Below, one piece after another: positions 23,764 through 30,655 of a DNA stretch of 30,655 nucleotides (its first letter is position 1; each line of letters starts with the position of its first letter). A program made the position numbers and the translations under genes. Source of the stretch: CAYMEK01 sp964389305 (GTDB taxonomy: Bacteria; Spirochaetota; Spirochaetia; SZUA-6; DRHE01); contig CAYMEK010000056.1 in the NCBI GenBank assembly GCA_964389305.1, forward strand, positions 1 to 30,655, written 5' to 3'. Under the pieces are notes generated by a model. That model saw only the letters and a program-made list of their open reading frames with translations. It had not been told where the DNA came from and searched no databases.

Positions 23764-25311
23764 ATGAAACGATTTGTTATGGGTATCGATATTGGGACGT
23801 CAAACTCAAAAGGTATCATCAGTGATTTTGAGGGCACAATTATCAGTTCCTCTTCAATTTCACACACGACTAGCATGCCTCAAAAATGCCGGGCTGAACA
23901 TGATGCAATCAATATATGGTGGAATGACTTTAAAAGAATCTCAACCGAACTGCTAAAAAGCGCGAATATTAAGGGCAATGAAATTGCTGCTATCGGGTGC
24001 AGCAGTCTCGGTCCTTCAATGGTTCCCGTTGATAGAAAAGGAAAGCCATTAAGAGCGGCTATTCTCTACGGAATCGATACACGTTCAAAGAATGAAATAC
24101 AAGACCTTAACAAGCTGCTGGGAATCAGAAATATTTTTAAAACCACCGGGCAAATATTGTCAAGTCAATCGGTTGGACCGAAAATTTTGTGGTACAAGAG
24201 GAACGAACCTGAGAAATACAGAGAAACCTATAAAATACTAGCTGCCAATGGTTTTTTGGTTTATAAGCTAACAGGCATATACTCGATCGACCTGTGTACT
24301 GCGATTTTTTTTGGTCCGCTATTCAATATAGAAAAAGCAAGCTGGGATACCCCAATGAGCGAAAAAAGCGGTATCCCTATTTCTCTCCTTCCTGAAATAT
24401 ATCATCCTTCTGATATTGTTGGTGAAGTAACACTTGAAGCATCCCAAGAAACAGGACTGGCTGAGGGTACTCCTGTCATTGCCGGCGCTGTCGATACTTT
24501 CGCCGAAGCAACAGGTGCAGGAGCGATTGAAGCAGGGGATGTTTTCTTAGCCTATGGAACAACGATGACTATCATCGTCAATTCTCTATCGTTAAAAACG
24601 AACATTGATCTTTGGGCGAATGTTCATTATGTTCCTGACATATATACATTAATAGGTGGAATGGCTACCTCAGGAGCACTTACTCATTGGTTCAAAAATA
24701 ACTTCGTATCCATAGATCAGCAAATATCTAAAATAAAAGAGGAAAGGGAGGAAGTATACGCGGTTCTTAGCGATATGGCAGCAGAAGTCTGTGCCGGCTC
24801 TGAAGGGCTTATTGTGTTGCCTTATTTCAGTGGTGAAAGGACCCCGATAAATGATGAACTTGCCAGGGGCATAATCGCAGGACTTACGCTGTCACACACA
24901 AAAAAACATGTGTACCGTGCTCTTTTAGAGGGTACAGCATATAGCGTCGCTCATCATTTGGATATCATTGGTACGATGAGTATAAACCCCAAAAAAATCA
25001 TCGCTGCCGGCGGCGGAGTCGAAAATAGTACATGGACACAAATCGTAAGTGACGTTACTGGATTGAAACAGGTATGTATGGGCAAAAATGGATTCAGTGC
25101 ACCTTTGGGGGATGCTTATATGGGAGGATTTAGTACCGGTGTATTTAAGGATTTCTCGGTACTTAAAGATAAATGGGTAAAAATAGCAAGAGTAATAGAA
25201 CCGGACGAAGAAATCCATCGTAAATATTCAGAGTATCTAAAAATTTACAAAAAGCTTTATGAGAGTACAAAAGAGGATATACATAGTTTGGCTGAGATAT
25301 CTACTAGATGA
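23764..25311 (+). CDS. FGGY-family carbohydrate kinase (kinase 2)
   Basis: A 515-residue FGGY kinase. The N-terminal phosphate loop is GIDIGTSNSKGIISD (about 7-21). The catalytic base is Asp244 (AGAVDTFAEATGAG), followed by YGTTMTI, and the C-terminal ATP site has AAGGGVENSTWTQIVSDVTGL (about 416-436). It resembles xylulokinase/gluconokinase-like members; substrate not assignable. AAAGGA lies 6 nt before the ATG. With the MtlD-like dehydrogenase it suggests a kinase-first route: polyol, polyol phosphate, ketose phosphate. It is the last gene of the catabolic block; its stop is 23 bp from the stop of cdsA on the other strand, with no obvious terminator between. Confidence 0.9.
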   Translation: MKRFVMGIDIGTSNSKGIISDFEGTIISSSSISHTTSMPQKCRAEHDAINIWWNDFKRISTELLKSANIKGNEIAAIGCSSLGPSMVPVDRKGKPLRAAILYGIDTRSKNEIQDLNKLLGIRNIFKTTGQILSSQSVGPKILWYKRNEPEKYRETYKILAANGFLVYKLTGIYSIDLCTAIFFGPLFNIEKASWDTPMSEKSGIPISLLPEIYHPSDIVGEVTLEASQETGLAEGTPVIAGAVDTFAEATGAGAIEAGDVFLAYGTTMTIIVNSLSLKTNIDLWANVHYVPDIYTLIGGMATSGALTHWFKNNFVSIDQQISKIKEEREEVYAVLSDMAAEVCAGSEGLIVLPYFSGERTPINDELARGIIAGLTLSHTKKHVYRALLEGTAYSVAHHLDIIGTMSINPKKIIAAGGGVENSTWTQIVSDVTGLKQVCMGKNGFSAPLGDAYMGGFSTGVFKDFSVLKDKWVKIARVIEPDEEIHRKYSEYLKIYKKLYESTKEDIHSLAEISTR

Positions 25312-25334
25312 CAGAGACTGCTACCAGGACTATC

Positions 25335-26183
25335 TCACCCATGCATTGCCTTCACAATAAAGTAGTAGAAAGGAGCTGTTAGAAGCCAGGAATCCACCGA
25401 GTCGAGTATGCCTCCCCGGCCGGGAATCAGCTCGCCGGAGTCTTTCACCTCGGCTGCTCGCTTCAGAGCCGACTCAACCAGATCACCCGCAATAGTCAAA
25501 ACACCCAGGGCGGCCCCGAACAAACCTGCGGCTGGATAGCTAACGGGAAGCAGAACTGGAAACAACGCCCTGAAGGCGAGGGCCAGGCCGACTGCAGCCA
25601 GGACCCCGGCCGCAAAGCCGATCGCCGACTTGTTCGGACTTACCGCGTATCCCAACCGGGTAGAGCGGCCGAGGAGCATGCCAAACAGGTAAGCCGCGAT
25701 GTCGTTCGCGAAGATGATGCTAAAAAAAAACAACAGGACCAGAGTAGGATTCTTTAACCCGGTGAGCCGTACCAGGAACGAGAGAAACACAGCCGGGTAG
25801 AGAAGCACCAGCAGGGATGAAGATACCTGCTGAAGGAGCTCGGAAAGATCCTGCGGGCTGCGTACCCAAAGGGTGCGCAGGAGTATCAGGACCACAAAAC
25901 CGGTCAGGGCTGCCAGATTCCACTGCAGGGTGAGGATCCCCATTACCTCGAGCCAAGTAAGGGCAGGAATCACTGCAGCGAACAGGTAAACGAAAGGAAA
26001 CCGTGGAATTCCCTTTCTTTTCAACAAGATGTCGACTTCCCTGGAGCCGAGCGCAGCGGCTAGGACCGCGCCGATACTGAGCGCCAGATGGTTGTAGTGA
26101 GGAAGAACGAAGATAAGTACGAAGAACAGGGGCAGGGCAATAATGACAGTCGCCGCCCTCAGCCAGAACGAGCCGCCGATCAC
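25335..26183 (-). CDS. cdsA: Phosphatidate cytidylyltransferase (CDP-diglyceride synthase)
   Basis: An integral membrane enzyme of 282 residues that makes CDP-diacylglycerol from phosphatidate and CTP, the branch point of phospholipid synthesis. It has many hydrophobic segments. The family signature near the C-terminus is present in variant form: SALKRAAEVKDSGELIPGRGGILDSVDS (about 236-263), where the more common text is PGHGG-LDR-DS. The start is a GTG overlapping the uppS stop by 4 nt (GTGA). In spirochaetes such as Treponema I recall dxr following cdsA; here the catabolic block follows instead. Confidence 0.9.
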   Translation of the reverse strand: MIGGSFWLRAATVIIALPLFFVLIFVLPHYNHLALSIGAVLAAALGSREVDILLKRKGIPRFPFVYLFAAVIPALTWLEVMGILTLQWNLAALTGFVVLILLRTLWVRSPQDLSELLQQVSSSLLVLLYPAVFLSFLVRLTGLKNPTLVLLFFFSIIFANDIAAYLFGMLLGRSTRLGYAVSPNKSAIGFAAGVLAAVGLALAFRALFPVLLPVSYPAAGLFGAALGVLTIAGDLVESALKRAAEVKDSGELIPGRGGILDSVDSWLLTAPFYYFIVKAMHG

Positions 26184-26920
26184 GGAGCTCCCCGCTCAAG
26201 TTGGGCTCGCATCGCAGACTCCTGCGCCCCATAGCGCCGATCCCGGCAACCGTAAGCGCGCAGCGCCTCCAGGAAATCCTCCTCGTCCCATTCGGGCCAC
26301 ATCTTGGAGCTGAAGTATAGCTCCGAGTAAGCCATCTGCCACAGGAGAAAGTTGCTGATCCTGCATTCCTCTCCCGTACGCACAACCAAGTCGGGATCCG
26401 GAATCTGCGGCTGATCGAGATTCGCCCGGATATCCTCTGCGGTGATCCGCCCCGTCTTTCCTCCCTCCACCAGGCGGTTCACGGCCCGAATGATCTCGTT
26501 CCGTCCGCCGTAGTCAATGGCCAGATTCAAGACCATCCTGTCGTAATGGGCCGTATTCCGGGCCACCCGCTCGATCTCCCGTCTTACGTCTGCAGGCAAG
26601 CGCTCCAAATTCCCTGAGTGGATCACCCGGATCTCGTTCTCCTGGTAGAACCTGTACTCCCGGCGCAAATGGTTCTTGATAAGAAACATCAGGTAGGAAA
26701 CTTCCTTGCTGGTCCGCTTCCAGTTCTCCGTAGAGAAGGTGAACAGCGTCAGGTAACGGATACCTGCTTTCAAAGCCGCCCGCACTACCCGCTTGGCGGC
26801 TTTCACCCCTTCCAGATGTCCCCGGGTGCGGGCCTTACCCCGTCGTTGCGCCCACCTTCCGTTCCCGTCCATGATAATGCCGACGTGCTCCGGAAAGCGG
26901 GCTGGCAAGTCGGTAGCCAT
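26180..26920 (-). CDS. uppS: Undecaprenyl diphosphate synthase
   Basis: A 246-residue cis-prenyltransferase that makes the C55 lipid carrier for peptidoglycan and other envelope polymers. The N-terminal signature HVGIIMDGNGRWAQRRG (12-28) includes the catalytic Asp18. The later blocks LNLAIDYGGRNEI and PDPDLVVRTGEECRISNFLLWQMAYSELYF are typical. Its ATG overlaps the frr stop by one base (TAATG), so it is translationally coupled. Cytosolic, membrane-associated. Confidence 0.97.
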   Translation of the reverse strand: MATDLPARFPEHVGIIMDGNGRWAQRRGKARTRGHLEGVKAAKRVVRAALKAGIRYLTLFTFSTENWKRTSKEVSYLMFLIKNHLRREYRFYQENEIRVIHSGNLERLPADVRREIERVARNTAHYDRMVLNLAIDYGGRNEIIRAVNRLVEGGKTGRITAEDIRANLDQPQIPDPDLVVRTGEECRISNFLLWQMAYSELYFSSKMWPEWDEEDFLEALRAYGCRDRRYGAQESAMRAQLERGAP

Positions 26921-27474
26921 TAGATTTCCATTATTTCCTTCTCTTTGCTCTCTACGATGGAGTTGATCTCGCCGATATACCGGTCGGTAAGTTTCTGGAT
27001 CTCGTCCTGACCGCGCTTGGATTGGTCCTCACCGATCTCTGAAGATTTCTGCATGTTTTTGAGCTCGTCGTTGGCATCCCGGCGGATGTTACGAACAGAT
27101 ACGCGGTTTTTCTCGGCTATGTTTCGCACCACCTTGACCAGCTCTTTGCGGCGCTCTTCGGTCAGGGGGGGGATATTGATACGGATAACCTTCCCGTCAT
27201 TGTTGGGATTGACCGAAAGCTCGGATTTCTGTACAGCCTTCTCGATCTCCGAGAGCACGGAGCGATCCCAGGGTTGAATGACGACCAGCCGGGCCTCGGG
27301 AACGGAGATCGTGGCCACCTGATTCAGGGGCACCTTCTGATCATAGTAATCCACTCTGATGTTCTCGAACAGGGCGGCAGAGGCCCTGCCCGTACGAATG
27401 GTTTTGAACTCATCCTCGAGGGCTTTAACGGCCTTCTTCATTTTCTCTTCGGCATCTCTGCTAACCTTGTCCAT
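26920..27474 (-). CDS. frr: Ribosome recycling factor
   Basis: A 184-residue protein that, with EF-G, splits the ribosome after termination. It shows the family block KTIRTGRASAALFENIRVDYY (about 24-44), followed by VPLNQVATISVPEARLVVIQPWD, and a C-terminal coiled helix (NDELKNMQKSSEIGEDQSKRGQDEIQKLTDRYIGEINSIVESKEKEIMEI). Length is normal. GGAGTAGGG is placed before the ATG. It follows tsf directly, with no pyrH between, an order that fits spirochaetes. Confidence 0.97.
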   Translation of the reverse strand: MDKVSRDAEEKMKKAVKALEDEFKTIRTGRASAALFENIRVDYYDQKVPLNQVATISVPEARLVVIQPWDRSVLSEIEKAVQKSELSVNPNNDGKVIRINIPPLTEERRKELVKVVRNIAEKNRVSVRNIRRDANDELKNMQKSSEIGEDQSKRGQDEIQKLTDRYIGEINSIVESKEKEIMEI

Positions 27475-27514
27475 CTGCCCTACTCCTTCCAGATCGCTAT
27501 CTGCGATCGCGGCT

Positions 27515-28357
27515 CTAGCTTTCCTCCCCTACCTTGTAGTAGAGGTACTCGCTGATCTGGATCTTTCCATCCACTTCCCTGCTCAGGCTGTCAAGAACCT
27601 TGGCGACTTTGACATTCTGGTCCTTGACAAAAGGCTGATCCAGAAAGCAGATCTCCGCCAAATGCTTGTTCAGCTTCCCCTGAATGATTCCTCTGAGCAC
27701 GTTTTCCGGCTTGCCCAGGCTCTCAGCCTGTTTGGTAAAGATCTCCTCCTGTTCCTTTAGATAGCCGGCTGGTACCTGGTCGCGTTTCAAAAAAAGCGGT
27801 GCAAAGGCGGCGGTATGCAAGGTCAGGTCGAAGGCGACTTCCCTCACTCGAGCATCCTCCTTCAGAGCAGGGTCAGAAAGGGAAAACTTGACCAGTACGC
27901 CTATTTTACCTTCCCCATGAATGTAGTCCATGAGCAACTCTGCGGCTCCTGCTTCCATCATCTTCAGGCGCCGCAGGGTGATGTTCTCCTTGATTCTGCC
28001 CACTGCATCCTGGACCAAGGGGGTTAGCGACTCGGGCTTGATCGAGGCCCCTGTGTCTATCGCCACGTCTGCGAGCTTTTCGCCCAGAGCGATGAACTCC
28101 TTGTTTTTGGCCACGAAGTCGGTCTCGCAGGTGAGCTCGAGAAGCACTGCCCGGCTGTCCGTGATCCGCGAAAAGATCCGGCCTTCGCCGGTAGCTCTGC
28201 CCGCCCGTTTCCGCGCGGCGGCCAGGCCGAGCTCTTTCAGGATCTTTTCCGCTTTGATAAAATCCCCCTGCGCCTCGATCAACGCCTTCTTGCAGTCCAT
28301 CATTCCCGCGCCTGTTTTCTCGCGTAGCTGTTTGACGTCGGTTGCTTTGATTTCCAC
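27515..28357 (-). CDS. tsf: Translation elongation factor Ts
   Basis: A 280-residue guanine-nucleotide exchange factor for EF-Tu. The N-terminal UBA-like part has VKQLREKTGAGMMDCKKAL (8-26) and the core has the family motif TCETDFVAKNKEF (about 76-88). The start codon is GTG, preceded by AGGAG that sits just past the rpsB stop; the two genes are 10 bp apart. The coiled-coil/C-terminal part (EEIFTKQAESLGKPENVLRGIIQGKLNKHLAEICFLDQPFVKD) is standard. Cytoplasmic, co-transcribed with rpsB. Confidence 0.97.
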   Translation of the reverse strand: MEIKATDVKQLREKTGAGMMDCKKALIEAQGDFIKAEKILKELGLAAARKRAGRATGEGRIFSRITDSRAVLLELTCETDFVAKNKEFIALGEKLADVAIDTGASIKPESLTPLVQDAVGRIKENITLRRLKMMEAGAAELLMDYIHGEGKIGVLVKFSLSDPALKEDARVREVAFDLTLHTAAFAPLFLKRDQVPAGYLKEQEEIFTKQAESLGKPENVLRGIIQGKLNKHLAEICFLDQPFVKDQNVKVAKVLDSLSREVDGKIQISEYLYYKVGEES

Positions 28358-28367
28358 CGCTTAACTC

Positions 28368-29372
28368 CTACTCCTCGTATAGCTTATCTTCATCTACATT
28401 GTGCTCGTCAGCCAGGTCGACCTGCTGCGCCGGGCCCGGCGTTTCAACGACCTTTTTCGCCTCTTCTTCCTCCGGGTTGTAGTCCGAATAATCCTTATCC
28501 GTAAAACTGGGCGCCTCCTCCTCTTCGCTGACATCCCCTATGGCCGCGCCAACGGCCACGGTCTCCACGGCGGCTTCCTCTTCCTCGTCCCGGTACTTCT
28601 CGTATTCGGAAATTTCGTCCTTGTCTACGTAGGAGGTAAAATCCTCATCAGTGGTCTCATCCTGTAGTGTTTCGATGATCTCCAGACCCACTTCGTTCTC
28701 AGCCTCTATCACAGAGTTGGCTATGATCTGGGTGAACAGGTTGATCGCCCGGATAGCATCGTCGTTGCCCGGGATGGGATACGTAATGTTTTCCGGATTA
28801 CAATTGGTGTCCACGATCGCAACAATGGGAATACCGAGTCTGTTGGCTTCGGCTACGGCAATCGCCTCTTTGCGGGTGTCGATGACGAACACGATCCCCG
28901 GCAGCTCTTTCATTTCCTTGATTCCACCCAGCGTTCTCTCCAGTCGAGCCCGCTCTTTGACCAACCGAGATATCTCTTTCTTGGTCAGCTTCTCGAATGT
29001 ACCGTCTACTTCCATCTTTTCGATCTTCTTCAGGCGTAGAAGAGATCTTTTAATGGTGGAGAAATTGGTAAGCATACCTCCGAGCCAGCGGTTGTTGACG
29101 TAGAACATGCCGCAGCGCTGTGCCTCCCGCTCCATCGCTTGCTGGGCTTGCTTCTTGGTGCCCACGAAGAGCACGGCTTTGCCGTCTAGAACCGTTTTAC
29201 GCACCGCTTCGAAGGCTTCTCTAATGGATACGATCGTCTTTTGTAGGTCGATGATGTGGATCCCGTTGCGTTCGGCGAAGATATACTTCTTCATCCGAGG
29301 ATCCCAGCGCTTGGTCTGATGTCCGAAATGAACACCCGACTCAAGCAGGTTTTTCATGGTTACGACTGCCAA
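28368..29372 (-). CDS. rpsB: 30S ribosomal protein S2 with acidic C-terminal tail
   Basis: The first part is standard S2: AVVTMKNLLESGVHFGHQTKRWDPRMKKYIFAERNGIHIIDLQKT, then NNRWLGGMLTNF and FVIDTRKEAIAVAEANRLGIPIVAIVDTNCNP. I place the start at the TTG at 29370-29372: GGAGG lies 6 nt upstream, and the product then begins MAVVTMKN as in other S2 proteins. The in-frame ATG further upstream would add 12 unrelated residues across the ribosome site. This gives 334 residues, longer than the usual 240-290 or so. The last ~100 residues are a very acidic, low-complexity tail rich in Glu/Asp. Confidence 0.95.
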   Translation of the reverse strand: MAVVTMKNLLESGVHFGHQTKRWDPRMKKYIFAERNGIHIIDLQKTIVSIREAFEAVRKTVLDGKAVLFVGTKKQAQQAMEREAQRCGMFYVNNRWLGGMLTNFSTIKRSLLRLKKIEKMEVDGTFEKLTKKEISRLVKERARLERTLGGIKEMKELPGIVFVIDTRKEAIAVAEANRLGIPIVAIVDTNCNPENITYPIPGNDDAIRAINLFTQIIANSVIEAENEVGLEIIETLQDETTDEDFTSYVDKDEISEYEKYRDEEEEAAVETVAVGAAIGDVSEEEEAPSFTDKDYSDYNPEEEEAKKVVETPGPAQQVDLADEHNVDEDKLYEE

Positions 29373-29400
29373 ATGCGTCCTCCTTGTTTCGCGACCGGAG

Positions 29401-29430
29401 GATCCCATCGTTAGAATAAACCGATGGGTC
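29401..29430 (-). other. Hairpin in the rpsB leader
   Basis: CCCATCG (29404-29410) and CGATGGG (29422-29428) form a perfect 7-bp stem around an 11-nt loop, ending about 15 nt before the rpsB ribosome-binding site. It lies in the 216-nt gap between maf and rpsB (29373-29588), where I see no gene and no clear promoter. It could be a regulatory leader structure, as rpsB messages are often autoregulated. Confidence 0.5.
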
Positions 29431-29588
29431 CACGGATCACGTTCCTTCTCTTTTTCTCGGCCGGCTTCAGCATCCTCCTCGAAGCGTATTTCTAACCCTT
29501 TCCTCGGGAGCGTCCCGCCTGCGGTTCGGGGCTGGAGGATCCAAAGCGACCGGATGATAGCTACCCTGCCTGATCGCGCACGGCAGAT

Positions 29589-30173
29589 TCAACGCAGGGA
29601 GCAGTTATTGTTCTTTAAAATGACATAAAATGTCTCAAGAGGCAAGCCTACTACATTGCTGTAGGATCCCTTGATCCACTCAATGAAGAAAGCTCCTCTC
29701 TCCTGGATGCGGTAGGCCCCCGTGACTCCGGACCACTCGCCACTTTCCAGATATAAATCTATGTCCTCTTTGCTCAGCCTGGCGAACTTTACCTCCGTGC
29801 ATACGCTTCTCAGATCCATCTTTTCTCCCCGGGCTGGCAGGAACCCTATTCCCGTGTAGACCCTATGCACCTTTCCCGAAAGCATCTTCAGTATTTGCTC
29901 AGCCTCCTCGATCCCGGATGGCTTGTGCACAGCCTTACCGTCTATCTCCACCAGCGTATCCAAACCCAATACCCAGCGGGGATTCTCCTGCTTGAATCCC
30001 TCCACCACCGCTTCGATCTTCCTTAAGACGATCCTTTTAACCCGCTCCTCCACGCTCTGTACGTGGGAAAAACTTTCGTCGATGCTGGGGGGGAATGCCT
30101 TGAAGGGTATCCGCACCCGGTTCAGTAGCTCTTGCCTTCGGGGCGAACCGGAGGCCAGGATAATTGTCTCCAT
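29589..30173 (-). CDS. maf: Maf-type nucleoside triphosphate pyrophosphatase
   Basis: A 194-residue cytoplasmic protein of the Maf/HAM1-like fold that hydrolyses non-canonical or ordinary nucleoside triphosphates. The N-terminal signature ILASGSPRRQELL (5-17), the catalytic Asp72 (VLGLDTLVEIDGK) and the C-terminal block GVTGAYRIQERGAFFIEWIKGSYSNVVGLPLE are all clear. Its ATG has only a distant AAGGAA upstream. It lies between a small membrane protein gene and rpsB, all on the minus strand. Confidence 0.95.
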   Translation of the reverse strand: METIILASGSPRRQELLNRVRIPFKAFPPSIDESFSHVQSVEERVKRIVLRKIEAVVEGFKQENPRWVLGLDTLVEIDGKAVHKPSGIEEAEQILKMLSGKVHRVYTGIGFLPARGEKMDLRSVCTEVKFARLSKEDIDLYLESGEWSGVTGAYRIQERGAFFIEWIKGSYSNVVGLPLETFYVILKNNNCSLR

Positions 30174-30231
30174 TACTTTTTTTATTCCTTACTTTAGCAA
30201 GCGTGCCAGAACGCTCTCCAACCAACCGGAT

Positions 30232-30468
30232 TCACATAAGGTGAAATAGCACGATCCCCCCGAGGATTCCGATGAATGTACCCGGATTGATCTTTATAAA
30301 AACCCTGAGGACGGATAGGTCAAAGCCGACCGGTCCGATCCCCAAAGCCAGATTGATTCCAAGCTGCAATAGAATACGTTCCAATACCTCCCAGGCCAAG
30401 CTCCCGATAACGACCCCAAGCCCCAAAATGATCAGAAAGGTGGAGCGGTTCTTGCTGCTCAGCTTCAT
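30232..30468 (-). CDS. Small membrane protein, DUF4321-like
   Basis: A 78-residue protein with two hydrophobic segments, one near the N-terminus (FLIILGLGVVIGSLAWEVL) and one at the C-terminus (FIGILGGIVLFHLM). The middle contains FDLSVLRVFIKINPGTF, similar in pattern to DUF4321 proteins, which in other bacteria also sit next to maf. The start at 30466-30468 is chosen because the frame upstream runs through a promoter (-35/-10 at 30481-30509) and the added 37 residues lack family character. No clear Shine-Dalgarno is present and the leader would be very short, so the start is uncertain. Function unknown. Confidence 0.65.
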   Translation of the reverse strand: MKLSSKNRSTFLIILGLGVVIGSLAWEVLERILLQLGINLALGIGPVGFDLSVLRVFIKINPGTFIGILGGIVLFHLM

Positions 30469-30480
30469 GCAACGGAGAAG

Positions 30481-30509
30481 AATATCGCAGAGTGCCAAAG
30501 TTATGTCAA
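30481..30509 (-). promoter_or_regulatory. Promoter for DUF4321-like/maf genes
   Basis: On the minus strand: TTGACA (30504-30509), 17-nt spacer, GATATT (30481-30486). The start point would fall only about 6 nt before the ATG at 30468, implying a nearly leaderless message. Confidence 0.6.
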
Positions 30510-30526
30510 GGTAAAAGGACCATGGA

Positions 30527-30556
30527 TTGACAACCGTAATGGTTTCTCTGTACCTT
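30527..30556 (+). promoter_or_regulatory. Promoter of tRNA-Arg
   Basis: TTGACA (30527-30532), 18-nt spacer, TACCTT (30551-30556), about 17 nt before the mature tRNA 5' end. It lies back to back with the promoter on the other strand; the two -35 boxes are 17 bp apart. Confidence 0.6.
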
Positions 30557-30573
30557 GTCATAAGCAACAACCC

Positions 30574-30647
30574 GGGCAATTAGCTCAGTTGGATAGAGCG
30601 CTGGCCTCCGGAGCCAGAGGCCGTGGGTTCGAATCCCGCATTGCCCG
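30574..30647 (+). tRNA. tRNA-Arg (anticodon CCG)
   Basis: A full cloverleaf can be drawn: acceptor stem GGGCAAT/ATTGCCC, D-stem GCTC/GAGC, anticodon stem CTGGC/GCCAG with loop CTCCGGA (anticodon CCG at 30608-30610), a five-base variable loop, and T-stem GTGGG/CCCGC with loop TTCGAAT. The discriminator is G. CCA is not encoded. It reads CGG arginine codons. Confidence 0.97.
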
Positions 30648-30655
30648 GATTTTAT

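Noticed and set aside
25312..25334. Possible bidirectional terminator between kinase 2 and cdsA
   Set aside because: No inverted repeat with a T tract is visible in or just outside the 23-bp gap.
29373..29408. Upstream ATG start for ribosomal protein S2
   Set aside because: It would place the GGAGG ribosome site inside the coding region and add residues not seen in the S2 family; the TTG at 29372 fits better.
1..30655. CRISPR arrays, insertion sequences, integrases, phage genes
   Set aside because: No regularly spaced repeats and no transposase or integrase-like proteins were found on either strand.

Overview
The window reads as part of a bacterial chromosome, most likely from a spirochaete (Spirochaetota). 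The best clue is the right-hand housekeeping block, rpsB-tsf-frr-uppS-cdsA, with no pyrH between tsf and frr. That is the order I recall from Treponema-type genomes. The taxonomic call is an inference from gene order, not from a database match. Most of the window is moderately GC-rich, but about 17.0-25.3 kb is visibly richer in A/T.

Region 1 (196-13,641, minus strand) looks like one regulon. Reading leftwards from a strong promoter near 13,620, it encodes a periplasmic binding protein, two permeases, a small DUF2160-type membrane protein and two ABC ATPases (the layout of the rhizobial glycerol importer GlpSTPQUV). A zinc alcohol dehydrogenase, a small cupin and a short-chain dehydrogenase follow. 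Next comes a SorC-family regulator with its own promoter. Last is an acetoin/2-oxoacid dehydrogenase-type set: E1 alpha, E1 beta and E2, without E3. The promoters of the transporter operon and of the E1/E2 operon carry the same ~72 bp promoter-plus-double-operator cassette, which ties import to the thiamine-dependent step.

Region 2 (13,843-25,311) starts with an FGGY sugar kinase that diverges from the transporter operon and probably belongs to region 1. It is followed by a second zinc dehydrogenase, a second cupin (inverted) and a second short-chain dehydrogenase. After these come a sorbitol/mannitol-type binding protein, a mannitol-1-phosphate dehydrogenase-like enzyme, a second SorC regulator, two permeases and a second FGGY kinase. 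No ABC ATPase is present in this second module. The window therefore holds two related polyol/sugar-catabolism modules, each with a dehydrogenase-cupin-dehydrogenase trio, a SorC regulator, a kinase and an ABC importer.

Region 3 (25,335-30,655) is the conserved translation/envelope operon: a DUF4321-like membrane protein, Maf, ribosomal protein S2 (TTG start, long acidic tail), EF-Ts, ribosome recycling factor, undecaprenyl diphosphate synthase and CDP-diglyceride synthase, all on the minus strand. A tRNA-Arg(CCG) sits on the plus strand at the right edge. The catabolic modules abut cdsA with only 23 bp between convergent stop codons.

A working model (inference): a polyol or deoxy-polyol is imported, phosphorylated and oxidised to an alpha-hydroxy methyl ketone. 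The AcoABC-like complex then cleaves it by acetoin-style chemistry to acetyl-CoA plus an aldehyde (possibly a triose phosphate). The substrate cannot be read from the sequence.
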